Positions 33,935 through 41,737 of a stretch of 64,000 nt of DNA are shown here, in pieces. Below the pieces are notes generated by a model. It was not told where the DNA came from, made no database searches, and saw only the letters and a program-made list of their open reading frames with translations. Where the stretch lies: positions 97,288 to 161,287 of the forward strand of contig JAAFKA010000012.1 of assembly GCA_013299115.1 (NCBI GenBank), written 5' to 3'. The stretch's first letter is position 1. Every line of letters starts with the position of its first letter. The stretch comes from Cytophagales bacterium. Its GTDB lineage: Bacteria > Bacteroidota > Bacteroidia > Cytophagales > Thermoflexibacteraceae. The translations under genes and the position numbers were made by a program.

Positions 33935-35104
33935 GAGTCCAATATCGTTGGCGTTGATGCCATAAAGCACAGGATTTTTTACTCTAAAAATAAAGGTGCA
34001 AGTATCGGCAGCAAAATCAAAATCTGCTATGTGCTTAAATTGGGTGTAATAAGATTTTTTGATAGAGGGTTCTAATTTTTCTCTGGGTATAAAAGCTATG
34101 CCTTTGTTGCAAATTTCTTGGTACGTTGCCAGCCTGTCATACCAGCCTAATTGCCCCCAGCCCCAGCCAACAAATTTATTTGAAGGTACGTACAATATTG
34201 TTTTGGCTACTTCTTTTCCCCTGACAAACAGACGTGGCGAATCTATGAGGGGTTTATAGATTTGATATTCTATGGTATCTTGGTGGTGTGTGCTGCGTTT
34301 GGTAGTTCCGTTTACGTCATTGGTATAATTATGACCAAATTTTACAGTTACGGTATCCTCTTTTCGTAAATTAAGGCTTTTCACGTTGTAAGCATACAAT
34401 AGCGTAGCTTTATTTTGCGAATTGGTACTAAAAATAGGCTTAAACTGCACACCCGCCAACTCTTCGGGTGTGAACAGGGGTAAAGCCAAATACCACTCCC
34501 AACCCTGATAACCCGAAAAAAGCAGACTAAGCAACAATCCTAACCACTTCAAAAATTCTAAGGTGGAGTTGCCAATTTTTTTGGCTGCCCACAACAAGGT
34601 TTTGCTTTCGCCTTGCTCTACTATTTTGACAATAACCTGCTTGTCTAATGCCTTGCGAACAAGAGTTATTTCAGACGGTTGAGGCACAGGCACAAGGCTA
34701 TGATAAGTTTGGAGGTCTTGCCAATCGTAAAGTTGTGTGTAAATTTTATAGTTTTCGTAACCCAAATAATAGGCATAAAAACTTCGGCTTTTATCTCTCA
34801 AAAAACCTTTCAGGGCTTTGTTTTCGGTCTTTTTTTGTTGTCTGTATTGGTTGAGGTGAAGTTCTATGGTGTCTTTTTCTACCAAATTTGCTTTTGCTAT
34901 TCTTTCACCTTTTTGTTGCCTGACCACAGCAAAAATATCGGCTTGCAAAGCCCTATAAAATTGGTCTTTCGATGACAATTTGTCCAATACCAAAGATTCT
35001 CCTCCAAAATCAACAGCCCATTTTGCTGCCCATTCCTCATTTAGCTTGCACCAAAGCTGGCGAAGGAGTTCGGTATCGTAATAGTAATAAGCAAGGTTTT
35101 TCAT
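33908..35104 (-). CDS. Membrane-anchored protein of unknown function, full-length copy
   Basis: 398 residues. The N-terminal 170 residues are charged and helical (MKNLAYYYYDTELLRQLWCKL). One or two hydrophobic segments lie at about 180-212 (FLKWLGLLLSLLFSGY), and a beta-rich C-terminal domain follows. I recognise no family. It starts on the ATGA overlap with the upstream nuclease-like gene, so the two are translationally coupled. Its C-terminus overlaps the truncated nucleotidyltransferase fragment, so the natural end may have been replaced. A shortened copy lies at 36692-37006. Confidence 0.65.
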   Translation of the reverse strand: MKNLAYYYYDTELLRQLWCKLNEEWAAKWAVDFGGESLVLDKLSSKDQFYRALQADIFAVVRQQKGERIAKANLVEKDTIELHLNQYRQQKKTENKALKGFLRDKSRSFYAYYLGYENYKIYTQLYDWQDLQTYHSLVPVPQPSEITLVRKALDKQVIVKIVEQGESKTLLWAAKKIGNSTLEFLKWLGLLLSLLFSGYQGWEWYLALPLFTPEELAGVQFKPIFSTNSQNKATLLYAYNVKSLNLRKEDTVTVKFGHNYTNDVNGTTKRSTHHQDTIEYQIYKPLIDSPRLFVRGKEVAKTILYVPSNKFVGWGWGQLGWYDRLATYQEICNKGIAFIPREKLEPSIKKSYYTQFKHIADFDFAADTCTFIFRVKNPVLYGINANDIGLYIACIRAI

Positions 35105-35754
35105 GGGTTAGCAAATTTCTCCTCTGTTTTTTGCTTAAACCAGAGCAGAATAGCAAAAATTTGATAAATTGTATTTTCTGTTGCGTCATAAGCCTTGCTT
35201 ACTGCATATTGTTTGTCTTCCAACACCACAAAAAACCAATTTCGCCCAGAAACATAACAACCATACAAAGTTTCGTCATCTGCATTTTGAACTTGTGCTG
35301 CCACCATGCCTATCAAAAGCTGCCCCAGCGGGTCGTTATCTCTACGTTTTTCGGGCTTGTATTCGTGTAGAAAGAAAAAGGGCTTTTTGGGAGTTTGTAT
35401 GCCCTTGGCTATCATAAACTCTACATTACCCGAAGTCATTTTTGTACCGTTTTCATAACTTACAGATAGTTTTCGTTGGGTAAAAATTTTATATTTGGGG
35501 CTAAAAAACTCCACCAAACCAATAAAACGGCTGATAAACATAAATTTTAGTTCATCTTCATTCCATGCTTCTACATACCTTAAAAGCTGCTTTCTAAGTT
35601 CCTCTATCATTTCTTGATACTTATGATTAGTAGGAATTGGTAGCTTATTAAACTCTGCCCACAATTTATGCTCGTAAAGCCTTGTAAATCCGAAAGTATC
35701 GTTTACTTCCTCAAAAGTCCACATCTTAAACTCTTTGTTCTTTATCTTTTCCAT
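35101..35754 (-). CDS. PD-(D/E)XK nuclease-like protein
   Basis: A 217-residue protein. The core NVEFMIAKG, then PFFFLHEYKPE, matches the restriction-like fold (acidic residue, then ExK in HEYKPE), as in a Bacteroidota family often described as type I restriction N-terminal-like or hypothetical. It lacks other domains. The stop overlaps the start of the 398-residue membrane protein by four bases, so they form an operon. A divergent solo HTH gene lies 284 bases away. Nuclease activity is unproven; many such folds are inactive or bind only. Confidence 0.65.
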   Translation of the reverse strand: MEKIKNKEFKMWTFEEVNDTFGFTRLYEHKLWAEFNKLPIPTNHKYQEMIEELRKQLLRYVEAWNEDELKFMFISRFIGLVEFFSPKYKIFTQRKLSVSYENGTKMTSGNVEFMIAKGIQTPKKPFFFLHEYKPEKRRDNDPLGQLLIGMVAAQVQNADDETLYGCYVSGRNWFFVVLEDKQYAVSKAYDATENTIYQIFAILLWFKQKTEEKFANP

Positions 35755-35855
35755 AGTTTTTATCTGTTTTTATTACGCAAATTTAATCAAATTTAATTTA
35801 CAAGCAAACATAAAATTTTTTATTTATTTTATTGATAACCAAATACTTAACAAAG

Positions 35856-36013
35856 ATAATTACAACTTTCTCAAAAAAACAAACAGCCTCCAAACAGCCC
35901 CAAAGTTGTAATTATATGGTTTAGGTTTTGGCAATGTGTGAGTTTTGTCCGAGTAATTTTTGCTACGCCTTTGTTGCAGCAGCACAAAAAATTACAGACA
36001 AAAAATAAAACTC
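35856..36013 (+). promoter_or_regulatory. Two-hairpin leader upstream of HTH gene 1
   Basis: The first hairpin has 14-base perfect arms ATAATTACAACTTT (35856-35869) and its complement (35902-35915), with two short CAAACAGCC repeats in the loop. The second has imperfect arms around GAGTTTTG...GTAATTTTTGC (35940-35962) and GCACAAAAAATTAC...AAAACTC (35991-36013). Both are kept in copy 2. They could be a cis-acting RNA or autoregulatory operator. Confidence 0.55.
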
Positions 36014-36038
36014 ATAACATTTAAAACTCAACAACTGT

Positions 36039-36284
36039 ATGTGTTACGACCTCAATAACCAAAAAGTTTACAAAACTCTCTCGGCAGAAAACAAAAAGAT
36101 TGTCGACCTGCTTTTAGAGGGCAAAAACAACAAAACCATTGCAATAGAGATGAATATGTCGGTCAAGACTTTGGAAAAAAAGCTAACTACGCTTTATGCT
36201 TTGTTCGACTTAGAAGACAAAGATAAGGAAAAACGGACAAGATTATTTGTAAAAATTATCAATTTCTTGCGTGGCAAGCCCTAA
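36039..36284 (+). CDS. Solo LuxR/GerE-type HTH protein, copy 1
   Basis: An 81-residue protein that is essentially only a DNA-binding domain: LSAENKKIVDLLLEGKNNKT, then IAIEMNMSVKTLEKKL, matches the LuxR-type helix-turn-helix, followed by a basic amphipathic tail. No receiver or ligand domain is present. It is divergent from the nuclease-like/membrane operon. Its twin at 37875-38120 differs in the last residue (KP versus KA). It may autoregulate through the shared hairpin leader. Confidence 0.85.
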   Translation: MCYDLNNQKVYKTLSAENKKIVDLLLEGKNNKTIAIEMNMSVKTLEKKLTTLYALFDLEDKDKEKRTRLFVKIINFLRGKP

Positions 36285-36368
36285 ATGTAGGGTGAGTCCT
36301 CTGTTTTTTTAGTAAAATCTCTGTTTTTTTGTAGTATAGAAAATCGCAAAATAGAAAACCGCAAAATA

Positions 36369-36506
36369 ATGGCTGAAATCCTGACTTTATTAGCTATTGG
36401 TCTTTGTGTAGGCTTGTTTGTTCTTTTTATTTCTATGTATGGGGGAAATGATGAGAATGATGATGACAATCCACCAAGACCTTATGGTGGTGGTTTGTTG
36501 GGGTAG
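36369..36506 (+). CDS. Small membrane protein, 45 residues
   Basis: A short frame MAEILTLLAIGLCVGLFV, then LFISMYGG, predicts one membrane helix followed by an acidic, Pro/Gly-rich tail (NDENDDDNPPRPYGGG). It starts 84 bases after the HTH gene on the same strand, with a plausible hairpin (36514-36543) after its stop. Codon use is normal. The second HTH copy has no such follower. Function unknown. Confidence 0.5.
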   Translation: MAEILTLLAIGLCVGLFVLFISMYGGNDENDDDNPPRPYGGGLLG

Positions 36507-36513
36507 AATAGTT

Positions 36514-36576
36514 GTGCTTGCGGTTTTGAGAAACCGCAAGCACCTTACTACACTTTCGGTTTTGAGAAACCGAAAG
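36514..36576. repeat. Two consecutive hairpins of one family
   Basis: GTGCTTGCGGTTT-TGAG-AAACCGCAAGCAC (36514-36543, 13-base arms) is followed by CTTTCGGTTT-TGAG-AAACCGAAAG (36553-36576). Both share the GGTTTTGAGAAACC heart and the trailing CACCTTACTACA. Confidence 0.8.
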
Positions 36577-36591
36577 CACCTTACTACATTT

Positions 36592-36691
36592 TTACCACTC
36601 CGCCTTGCCTCCAAAATCCTCAAAATATAATTCTTTGCCACATCTGCCTTCTATCCGCACCCAGTCTATCATACCCGACCCCTTGAAGTAA
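36592..36691 (-). pseudogene. C-terminal gene fragment, unknown family
   Basis: The reverse strand reads YFKGSGMIDWVRIEG then CGKELYFEDFGGKAEW and a TAA at 36592. It has normal codon use but is cut at its 5' side exactly where the duplicated membrane-protein fragment begins (36692). I do not recognise the family. Confidence 0.45.
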
Positions 36692-37006
36692 ATGTATCGG
36701 CAGCAAAATCAAAATCTGCTATGTGCTTAAATTGGGTGTAATAAGATTTTTTGATAGAGGGTTCTAATTTTTCTCTGGGTATAAAAGCTATGCTTTTGCT
36801 ATTCTTTCACCTTTTTGTTTCCTAACCACAGCAAAAATGTCGGATTGCAAAGCCCTGTAAAATTGGTCTTTTGATTGCAATTTATCCAATACCAATGCCT
36901 CACCTCCAAAATCAATAGCCCATTTTGCTGTCCATTCCTCATTTAGTTTGCACCAAAGCTGGCGGAGAAGTTCGGTGTCGTAATAGTAATAGGCAAGATT
37001 TTTCAT
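36692..37006 (-). pseudogene. Membrane protein gene copy 2 with internal deletion
   Basis: 36692-36792 matches 33996-34096 (the 3' region of the 398-codon gene) and the rest matches its first 70 codons (MKNLAYYYYDTELL...ERIAKA). About 790 bases between them are missing; the junction lies in a short GCTNTTGC-type overlap and puts a stop soon after. So it encodes only about 72 residues. It lies 15 bases downstream of the Uma2 gene, in the same place as in copy 1. Confidence 0.85.
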
Positions 37007-37021
37007 ATAGACCAAAAATCC

Positions 37022-37498
37022 TTACTCAAATATTTCCCCAAGTTCGACCTCTATATTGAGTACAGTATCTTTGATGATGCCATTGGTAAAAATATATTGC
37101 TTGTTTTTTGAATCAACTACCATTACGGTTTTTAATAAGGGCATTACCAACCAACAGGCTAAGACACCATTTTTAAAATAATTTTTGAATTTATCGGTCA
37201 ATTCTTTCATACCTTGTGTGGGTGATAGAATTTCTATGACCAAAATAGGTGGAACAGTAACTTCAATTTCGTCATTTCCCCAGTCTGATTCTGTTTTTGG
37301 GAACAGACAAATATCAGGAATACTACCCCAACCATTGAGATTGAGAGATAATTGGCTGCAAATATTGTATTGCTTGTGGTATTTGCCCAAAGCCAATATG
37401 ATATTAGTCCAACTTTGTGAATGGTTTTTGCTCGGCATATCTACACTTTTATTTTCGGCTTCAAAATAAGCCTGTAATTTTTCGTCTATCTCAAACAT
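37022..37498 (-). CDS. Uma2-family (DUF820) PD-(D/E)XK protein
   Basis: A 158-residue protein of the Uma2 family, which has a restriction-endonuclease-like fold. Core motifs: IPDICLF (Asp), PPILVIEILSPTQG (Glu), KFKNYFKNGVLACWLV (Lys region). The N-terminal helix is also typical. In copy 2 of the duplicated module it takes the place that the different PD-(D/E)XK protein has in copy 1, upstream of the same membrane protein. Function in these organisms is unknown. Confidence 0.85.
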   Translation of the reverse strand: MFEIDEKLQAYFEAENKSVDMPSKNHSQSWTNIILALGKYHKQYNICSQLSLNLNGWGSIPDICLFPKTESDWGNDEIEVTVPPILVIEILSPTQGMKELTDKFKNYFKNGVLACWLVMPLLKTVMVVDSKNKQYIFTNGIIKDTVLNIEVELGEIFE

Positions 37499-37654
37499 GG
37501 CAGTAGGCTTTATAATGTAAAGATAAGGAGTTTTGGGGAGTTTTCAAAAGACTGAATAGTTTTTGAATCATAAATTTTAGCCCGTCTTCATTACACCTAA
37601 TCTACATAGTCTAATAAACAAAGACACAAGTTTCCTGTATAATTAGAGCAACGG

Positions 37655-38142
37655 TGATTTATTTTTTTGATTATCAACTACTTAGCAAAAATAATTACAA
37701 CTTTCTCAAAAAAACAAACAGCCTCCAAACAGCCTCAAAGTTGTAATTATATGGTTTAGGTTTTGGCAATGTATGAGTTTTGTCCAAGTAATTTTTGCTA
37801 CGCCTTTGTTGCAGCAGCACAAAAAATTACAGACAAAAAATAAAACTCATAACATTTTAAAACTCAACAACTATATGTGTTACGACCTCAATAACCAAAA
37901 AGTTTACAAGACTCTCTCGGCAGAAAACAAAAAGATTGTCGACCTGCTTTTAGAGGGCAAAAACAACAAAACCATTGCAATAGAGATGAATATGTCGGTC
38001 AAGACTTTGGAAAAAAAGCTAACTACGCTCTATGCTTTGTTCGACTTAGAGGACAAAGATAAGGAGAAAAGAACAAGATTATTCGTGAAAATTATCAATT
38101 TCTTGCGTGGCAAAGCCTAAATATAGGGTGAATCCTCTGTTT
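37655..38142. repeat. Duplicated segment, copy 2 (leader plus HTH gene)
   Basis: Nearly identical to 35830-36305. The two-hairpin leader is kept (first hairpin arms 37692-37705 and 37738-37751). The 376-base gap 37499-37874 holds this leader and no other gene. Confidence 0.85.
37875..38120 (+). CDS. Solo LuxR/GerE-type HTH protein, copy 2
   Basis: 81 residues, the same as the copy at 36039 except for the final Ala in place of Pro. The in-frame extension back to 37773 is rejected, since it runs through the hairpin leader that is conserved as non-coding in copy 1. It is divergent from the Uma2 gene and 68 bases upstream of a secreted protein gene. Confidence 0.85.
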   Translation: MCYDLNNQKVYKTLSAENKKIVDLLLEGKNNKTIAIEMNMSVKTLEKKLTTLYALFDLEDKDKEKRTRLFVKIINFLRGKA

Positions 38143-38188
38143 TCAATCAAAAAATGTTAATTTCTTTGTGTGATTAAATGCAACTTTT

Positions 38189-38995
38189 ATGAAAAAAATT
38201 AGAATTCAAATCATGCTATTTTTCTGCTTGCTATCTACTTCGGTGCTGGCACAAAACTTTTGCCTAAGTACTAAATGTGCTTACGGAAAATACGGAGTTG
38301 AAGTTATGAGTATCAAATTTAAGGGCAAAACTTTCAAACAAAGTCGCAAAGATTTTGAAGGAAAGTTTGACATGGGCTACCACAATGACACCACCATAGC
38401 AGAGGAAAAAATAGCTGCAGGTTATTGGGTATATCTCGAAAATGACGAATTGGCAACTGTTACAGAACAAGCCAATGGCAATGCGCAGATTAAAGTAGGA
38501 CTGGGCAATTTGGCAAATTTGGTTAAATCTCCTGTTTTGTATGTTTATAAAGAACAATACACGGCAGAGCAGATTCTTGAACACAAATTAGCAGAGTTTG
38601 GCACAGAGCCAAAGGTAGATTGTATTTGGCATGGCGTAGTGAATAAAGCAGTGGGCAGAGATGCAAGTGCAAGTAAAAATATTGACGGAAATCTTACCGT
38701 AGTTGGTAGGTTTCCAGACGACAAAGTACCAAATAGATTTAAAAATATCTCCATTACTTTTCCCAAAGCTGTAGGCAAGCACAATTTTTTGTATGGTATC
38801 AGAAGTTGTTCAGCTTCAATAAATAGCAGTACAGAAAGCTATATAACAGAAAATAACCAACAGGTAAGAGGTGGTGTGCGGGTGGTGCATATAGACGAAG
38901 CCAAAAGATTGGTTTATGGCTATTACAGCATAGAATTAGTTATCAAGGGAGAGGTAAAAATCTATTCAGGCAGTTTTGGCAATGTATCTTTTTAA
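38189..38995 (+). CDS. Secreted protein of unknown function
   Basis: A 268-residue exported protein: signal peptide MKKIRIQIMLFFCLLST...LAQ, then a beta-rich domain. Four Cys (NFCLSTKC, VDCIWH, SCSA) could form disulfides. No lipobox or catalytic motif is seen. A second exported protein follows after 27 bases. I recognise no family. Confidence 0.7.
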   Translation: MKKIRIQIMLFFCLLSTSVLAQNFCLSTKCAYGKYGVEVMSIKFKGKTFKQSRKDFEGKFDMGYHNDTTIAEEKIAAGYWVYLENDELATVTEQANGNAQIKVGLGNLANLVKSPVLYVYKEQYTAEQILEHKLAEFGTEPKVDCIWHGVVNKAVGRDASASKNIDGNLTVVGRFPDDKVPNRFKNISITFPKAVGKHNFLYGIRSCSASINSSTESYITENNQQVRGGVRVVHIDEAKRLVYGYYSIELVIKGEVKIYSGSFGNVSF

Positions 38996-39022
38996 TTTTT
39001 CAACACTTTAAATTATAAAACT

Positions 39023-39658
39023 ATGAAAAAATCAATTTTCAATTTCTTGGTACTTGCTTTTGTAGCAACTCCAATGGGAAGTATGCAAACGGGCTGCCAA
39101 GCCTTGTGTTCAGCAGTTGATAAATCAGATATGATTATTAGCGGCATAGAACTGCTAACAAAAACAGTAACTAAGGCTGAAGACCCTTTCTCTCTTACTA
39201 CTATTGTAGCCAATTTAGTCGGAGCTGCTTGCAAAACCGAAAGTACTCCCCAAACCGACACTGGTTATAGTGTAGAGTATAGAGAAAATGAAAATAAGAG
39301 CTGGCAATCTGCTGTTTTTACATCAAGTAACGGGATAACTAACACTGTGTATGGTGTTACGCCAGCCCTCGAAGCTGGTAAAACTTCTGGAAGAAAAGAT
39401 GAATTTAAGTTTAATGTCGATGGCGAATATCGTTTTGTTGGTACTGCCGATGGCACAAAAAAAGTGAGTGAAAGAAATGAAACCAACAACACCAATAACA
39501 CAAATGGAAAGAGAAATGGAAGGGCAGAGTTTGAGAGTAGTCCTGCGGTGGTAGTGGTGGTAAAAGGTAACAACACAACTGCAAATGACACAAAAGGTGG
39601 CAGAACAGAAAATGGCGAAGTGATAGTAAAATATTTAGGCGGCGAGGTTTTGTATTGA
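39023..39658 (+). CDS. Exported protein, Asn/Thr-rich C-terminal part, unknown function
   Basis: 211 residues with an N-terminal export signal (MKKSIFNFLVLAFVATPMG...TGC) that ends in a possible lipidated Cys. The middle resembles a beta-sandwich with GYSVEYRENENKSWQ. A low-complexity segment NETNNTNNTNGKR precedes a basic, Val-rich end. No family is recognised. Confidence 0.6.
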   Translation: MKKSIFNFLVLAFVATPMGSMQTGCQALCSAVDKSDMIISGIELLTKTVTKAEDPFSLTTIVANLVGAACKTESTPQTDTGYSVEYRENENKSWQSAVFTSSNGITNTVYGVTPALEAGKTSGRKDEFKFNVDGEYRFVGTADGTKKVSERNETNNTNNTNGKRNGRAEFESSPAVVVVVKGNNTTANDTKGGRTENGEVIVKYLGGEVLY

Positions 39659-39684
39659 ACTTCATGCAAAAATTTTATCTAAAC

Positions 39685-39717
39685 AAACTTTCCAAGTCTT
39701 TAAAACTTGGAAAGTTT
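39685..39717. repeat. 33-bp palindrome, intergenic
   Basis: AAACTTTCCAAGTCTT, one base, then the complement with one mismatch. It is the same family as 27008-27040 within lanB. Confidence 0.85.
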
Positions 39718-39740
39718 ACATTTTTAATTTTCCAAACAAT

Positions 39741-41209
39741 ATGAAATTAACCTATCTTTTTTTTATAGTTGCATTGAGTTTATTAGTTCAATGCACAGAG
39801 CCAAAAGAACCAACTCCGCCTACCTCGGGAAGTGGGCAGTTCATAACAGAACCCATCAAAGTCAGTATAAATGGTGGAGCTTGTGTTAATTCTTTGGCAG
39901 TTACCCAAGATGTGGTAAGTGCCATACAAACGACCTCAGCAACAGTAACAGGAAATTTTACTTGTATAGACAGCAAAGTAGAAATAGCCGACTATGGGCA
40001 TTGTTGGGCTACCAATTCCACGCAACCGTAAATGACAACAAAACAAGCTATGGTATTCGCAGACAGACAGGTACATTTACCAGCACCATGAACAATTTGC
40101 AGGCAAATACTACCTATTGGGTACGACTGTATGTCAAATACAGCAATGGACAGGTGGAGTATCACCCCAATAGTGTTTCTTTCAACACACTTGTTCCTGC
40201 GAGTGCTGCCTTGTCTTTGGTAAAAGTTGTTTTGGTAACAGACGGTGGCAATAATGACGGAAAAATTAGCCCCAATGAAAGCCCTGTTTTTGCCCTAACT
40301 TTAACCAACAAAGGCGGAACAACTGCCAATAATGCAACAATTAGCTTGTCGACTAACAATTCGGTAGTAAGTTTTCCAACTGCTGTAATCTCCATTGGAA
40401 ATATAGCACCCAACACAGAAAATACTGCAACTATTACTTTGCGTATAGCTACCAATGCAATTTGGGATACTAACATCACAAGCAATGTGCGAATGACCGA
40501 AGCCAACGGGCAAGTGTGGAGTGGAGAGTTTAGTTTTAAAATTGAAAGCCCTTATGTAGTGCCAAATGGTTTGCTACTGCTATATGATTTTGAGAATCAA
40601 AATGCAAATGATGCGTTGGGAAAATACAACGGGGCTATCAATGGAAATATTACCTTCCAAACCACCACACCAAGCAATCGAGGAACTTCGGCTTATTTTA
40701 GCAACAATGGCTACTTGACCGTAGCAGCCCTAAACGGCAATTTTACGGAACAAACTGTTTCAGTCTGGCTCAAAACCAGCCGAATAACAGGAGGAACAAG
40801 TGCTACAACCACCAACAGAGGCACAGCCATAGTAGATGGCGGCTGTTTCAGAATACGTTTTGGCATTGGACTTTGCAGTGATAACAGAACTCGAATAGCC
40901 ACAGGAACAAACACAGGAATAACTTGCTCACAACAAGCCATGCCCACCGCAATCAACGACAACCAATGGCATTTATTGACTATCACACAGCAAAGCACAG
41001 AAACAAAATATTACTTCGACGGCACTTTATTCGACAGGCGAAACTTTGGCGACAGAAACGACTGCAATAAAATATTTACCATTGGGGCAACTCTCAATGA
41101 CTTCAACACGGAAACAAGCTATTACACAGGCAATATGGATAATTTGCGGGTTTACAATAGAGTTTTGACAGATTCAGAAGTCAGAGAAATTTTTAACGCA
41201 AAACAATAA
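39741..41209 (+). pseudogene. FN3-LamG lipoprotein gene with one frameshift
   Basis: The first part (39741-40031) has a lipoprotein signal MKLTYLFFIVALSLLVQC and the first half of a fibronectin-III-like module (TSATVTGNFTC, ADYGHCWATNST). The second part in the +1-shifted frame (to 41209) resumes the same module (ATVNDNKTSYG, GTFTSTMNNLQANTTYWVRLYV), then has a CARDB-like domain and a C-terminal LamG domain (GLLLLYDFEN, then VSVWLKTS and MDNLRVYNRVLTDSE). The join lies at about 40021-40032. One product of about 489 residues is implied. Either a true null allele or a one-base sequence error. Confidence 0.85.
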
Positions 41210-41221
41210 ACAATCAAAAAA

Positions 41222-41596
41222 ATGAAAGCTATAATTTTTCTTATAGGATTTTTCCTATTGGGCAATGTAAAAATAGTTGCCCAAAATATCAGTCGCAATG
41301 ATTTTGCTGCGGTTTATACCATGTCCAATGGGCAAAATCTCAAAGTTTGCAACGTCTGGGATAGTAGCTACACAGGCTCACATGGAGATTACACCTTTAC
41401 AGGTGTGGCAAAAGGCAACGACACTATAGAATTTTCCTACCAACGAGGCACTGTAAAAGGCAAAGGTTCTGCAACTTTTTATTGGAAAGACCGACAACTT
41501 TTTGTAACCATCAGATACAAAGCAGATTGGCGAACAGAAAGTTCTTTTTCAGGCAAAATGAAATACCAATTCAGTGGCACTAATTGCAAAGAGTAA
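41222..41596 (+). CDS. Small secreted protein of unknown function
   Basis: 124 residues with a signal peptide ending VAQ, then a beta-barrel-like domain containing YTMSNGQNLKVCNVWDSSY and YRADWRTES-like segments with two Cys. It follows the FN3-LamG gene after 12 bases, so the two are likely co-transcribed. A terminator comes after it. Confidence 0.65.
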   Translation: MKAIIFLIGFFLLGNVKIVAQNISRNDFAAVYTMSNGQNLKVCNVWDSSYTGSHGDYTFTGVAKGNDTIEFSYQRGTVKGKGSATFYWKDRQLFVTIRYKADWRTESSFSGKMKYQFSGTNCKE

Positions 41597-41621
41597 AAAC
41601 TTTACCAAATTTATTTCCCCT

Positions 41622-41655
41622 TGTCCTACGCACTCTCACGTAGGACATTTTTTTT
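41622..41655 (+). terminator. Intrinsic terminator
   Basis: TGTCCTACG and CGTAGGACA form a 9-bp stem around CACTCTCA, followed by a run of eight or more T. Confidence 0.85.
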
Positions 41656-41701
41656 AACCTAAATTTTTAACCTCTTATTCTCACTAATCCAATTATTTAC
41701 A

Positions 41702-41709
41702 TAATTTTG
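41702..41709 (+). promoter_or_regulatory. -7 box for the adhesin gene
   Basis: TAATTTTG fits TAnnTTTG, 29-36 bases upstream of the ATG at 41738. No clear -33 TTTG. Confidence 0.5.
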
Positions 41710-41737
41710 CACCCCAAAGACAAATATCATTTTTCTT

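Larger units (their letters stand above)
35830..36305. repeat. Duplicated segment, copy 1 (leader plus HTH gene)
   Basis: About 475 bases including the HTH gene at 36039 are nearly identical to 37655-38142. Sequence outside these limits diverges at once. Confidence 0.85.

Noticed and set aside
37773..37874. N-terminal extension of the second HTH protein
   Set aside because: The same segment in copy 1 is a hairpin leader, and the HTH start is identical in both copies.
39962..41209. Separate gene beginning at 39962
   Set aside because: Its first residues are out-of-frame translation of the upstream lipoprotein; the FN3 module continues across the join, so it is one frameshifted gene.
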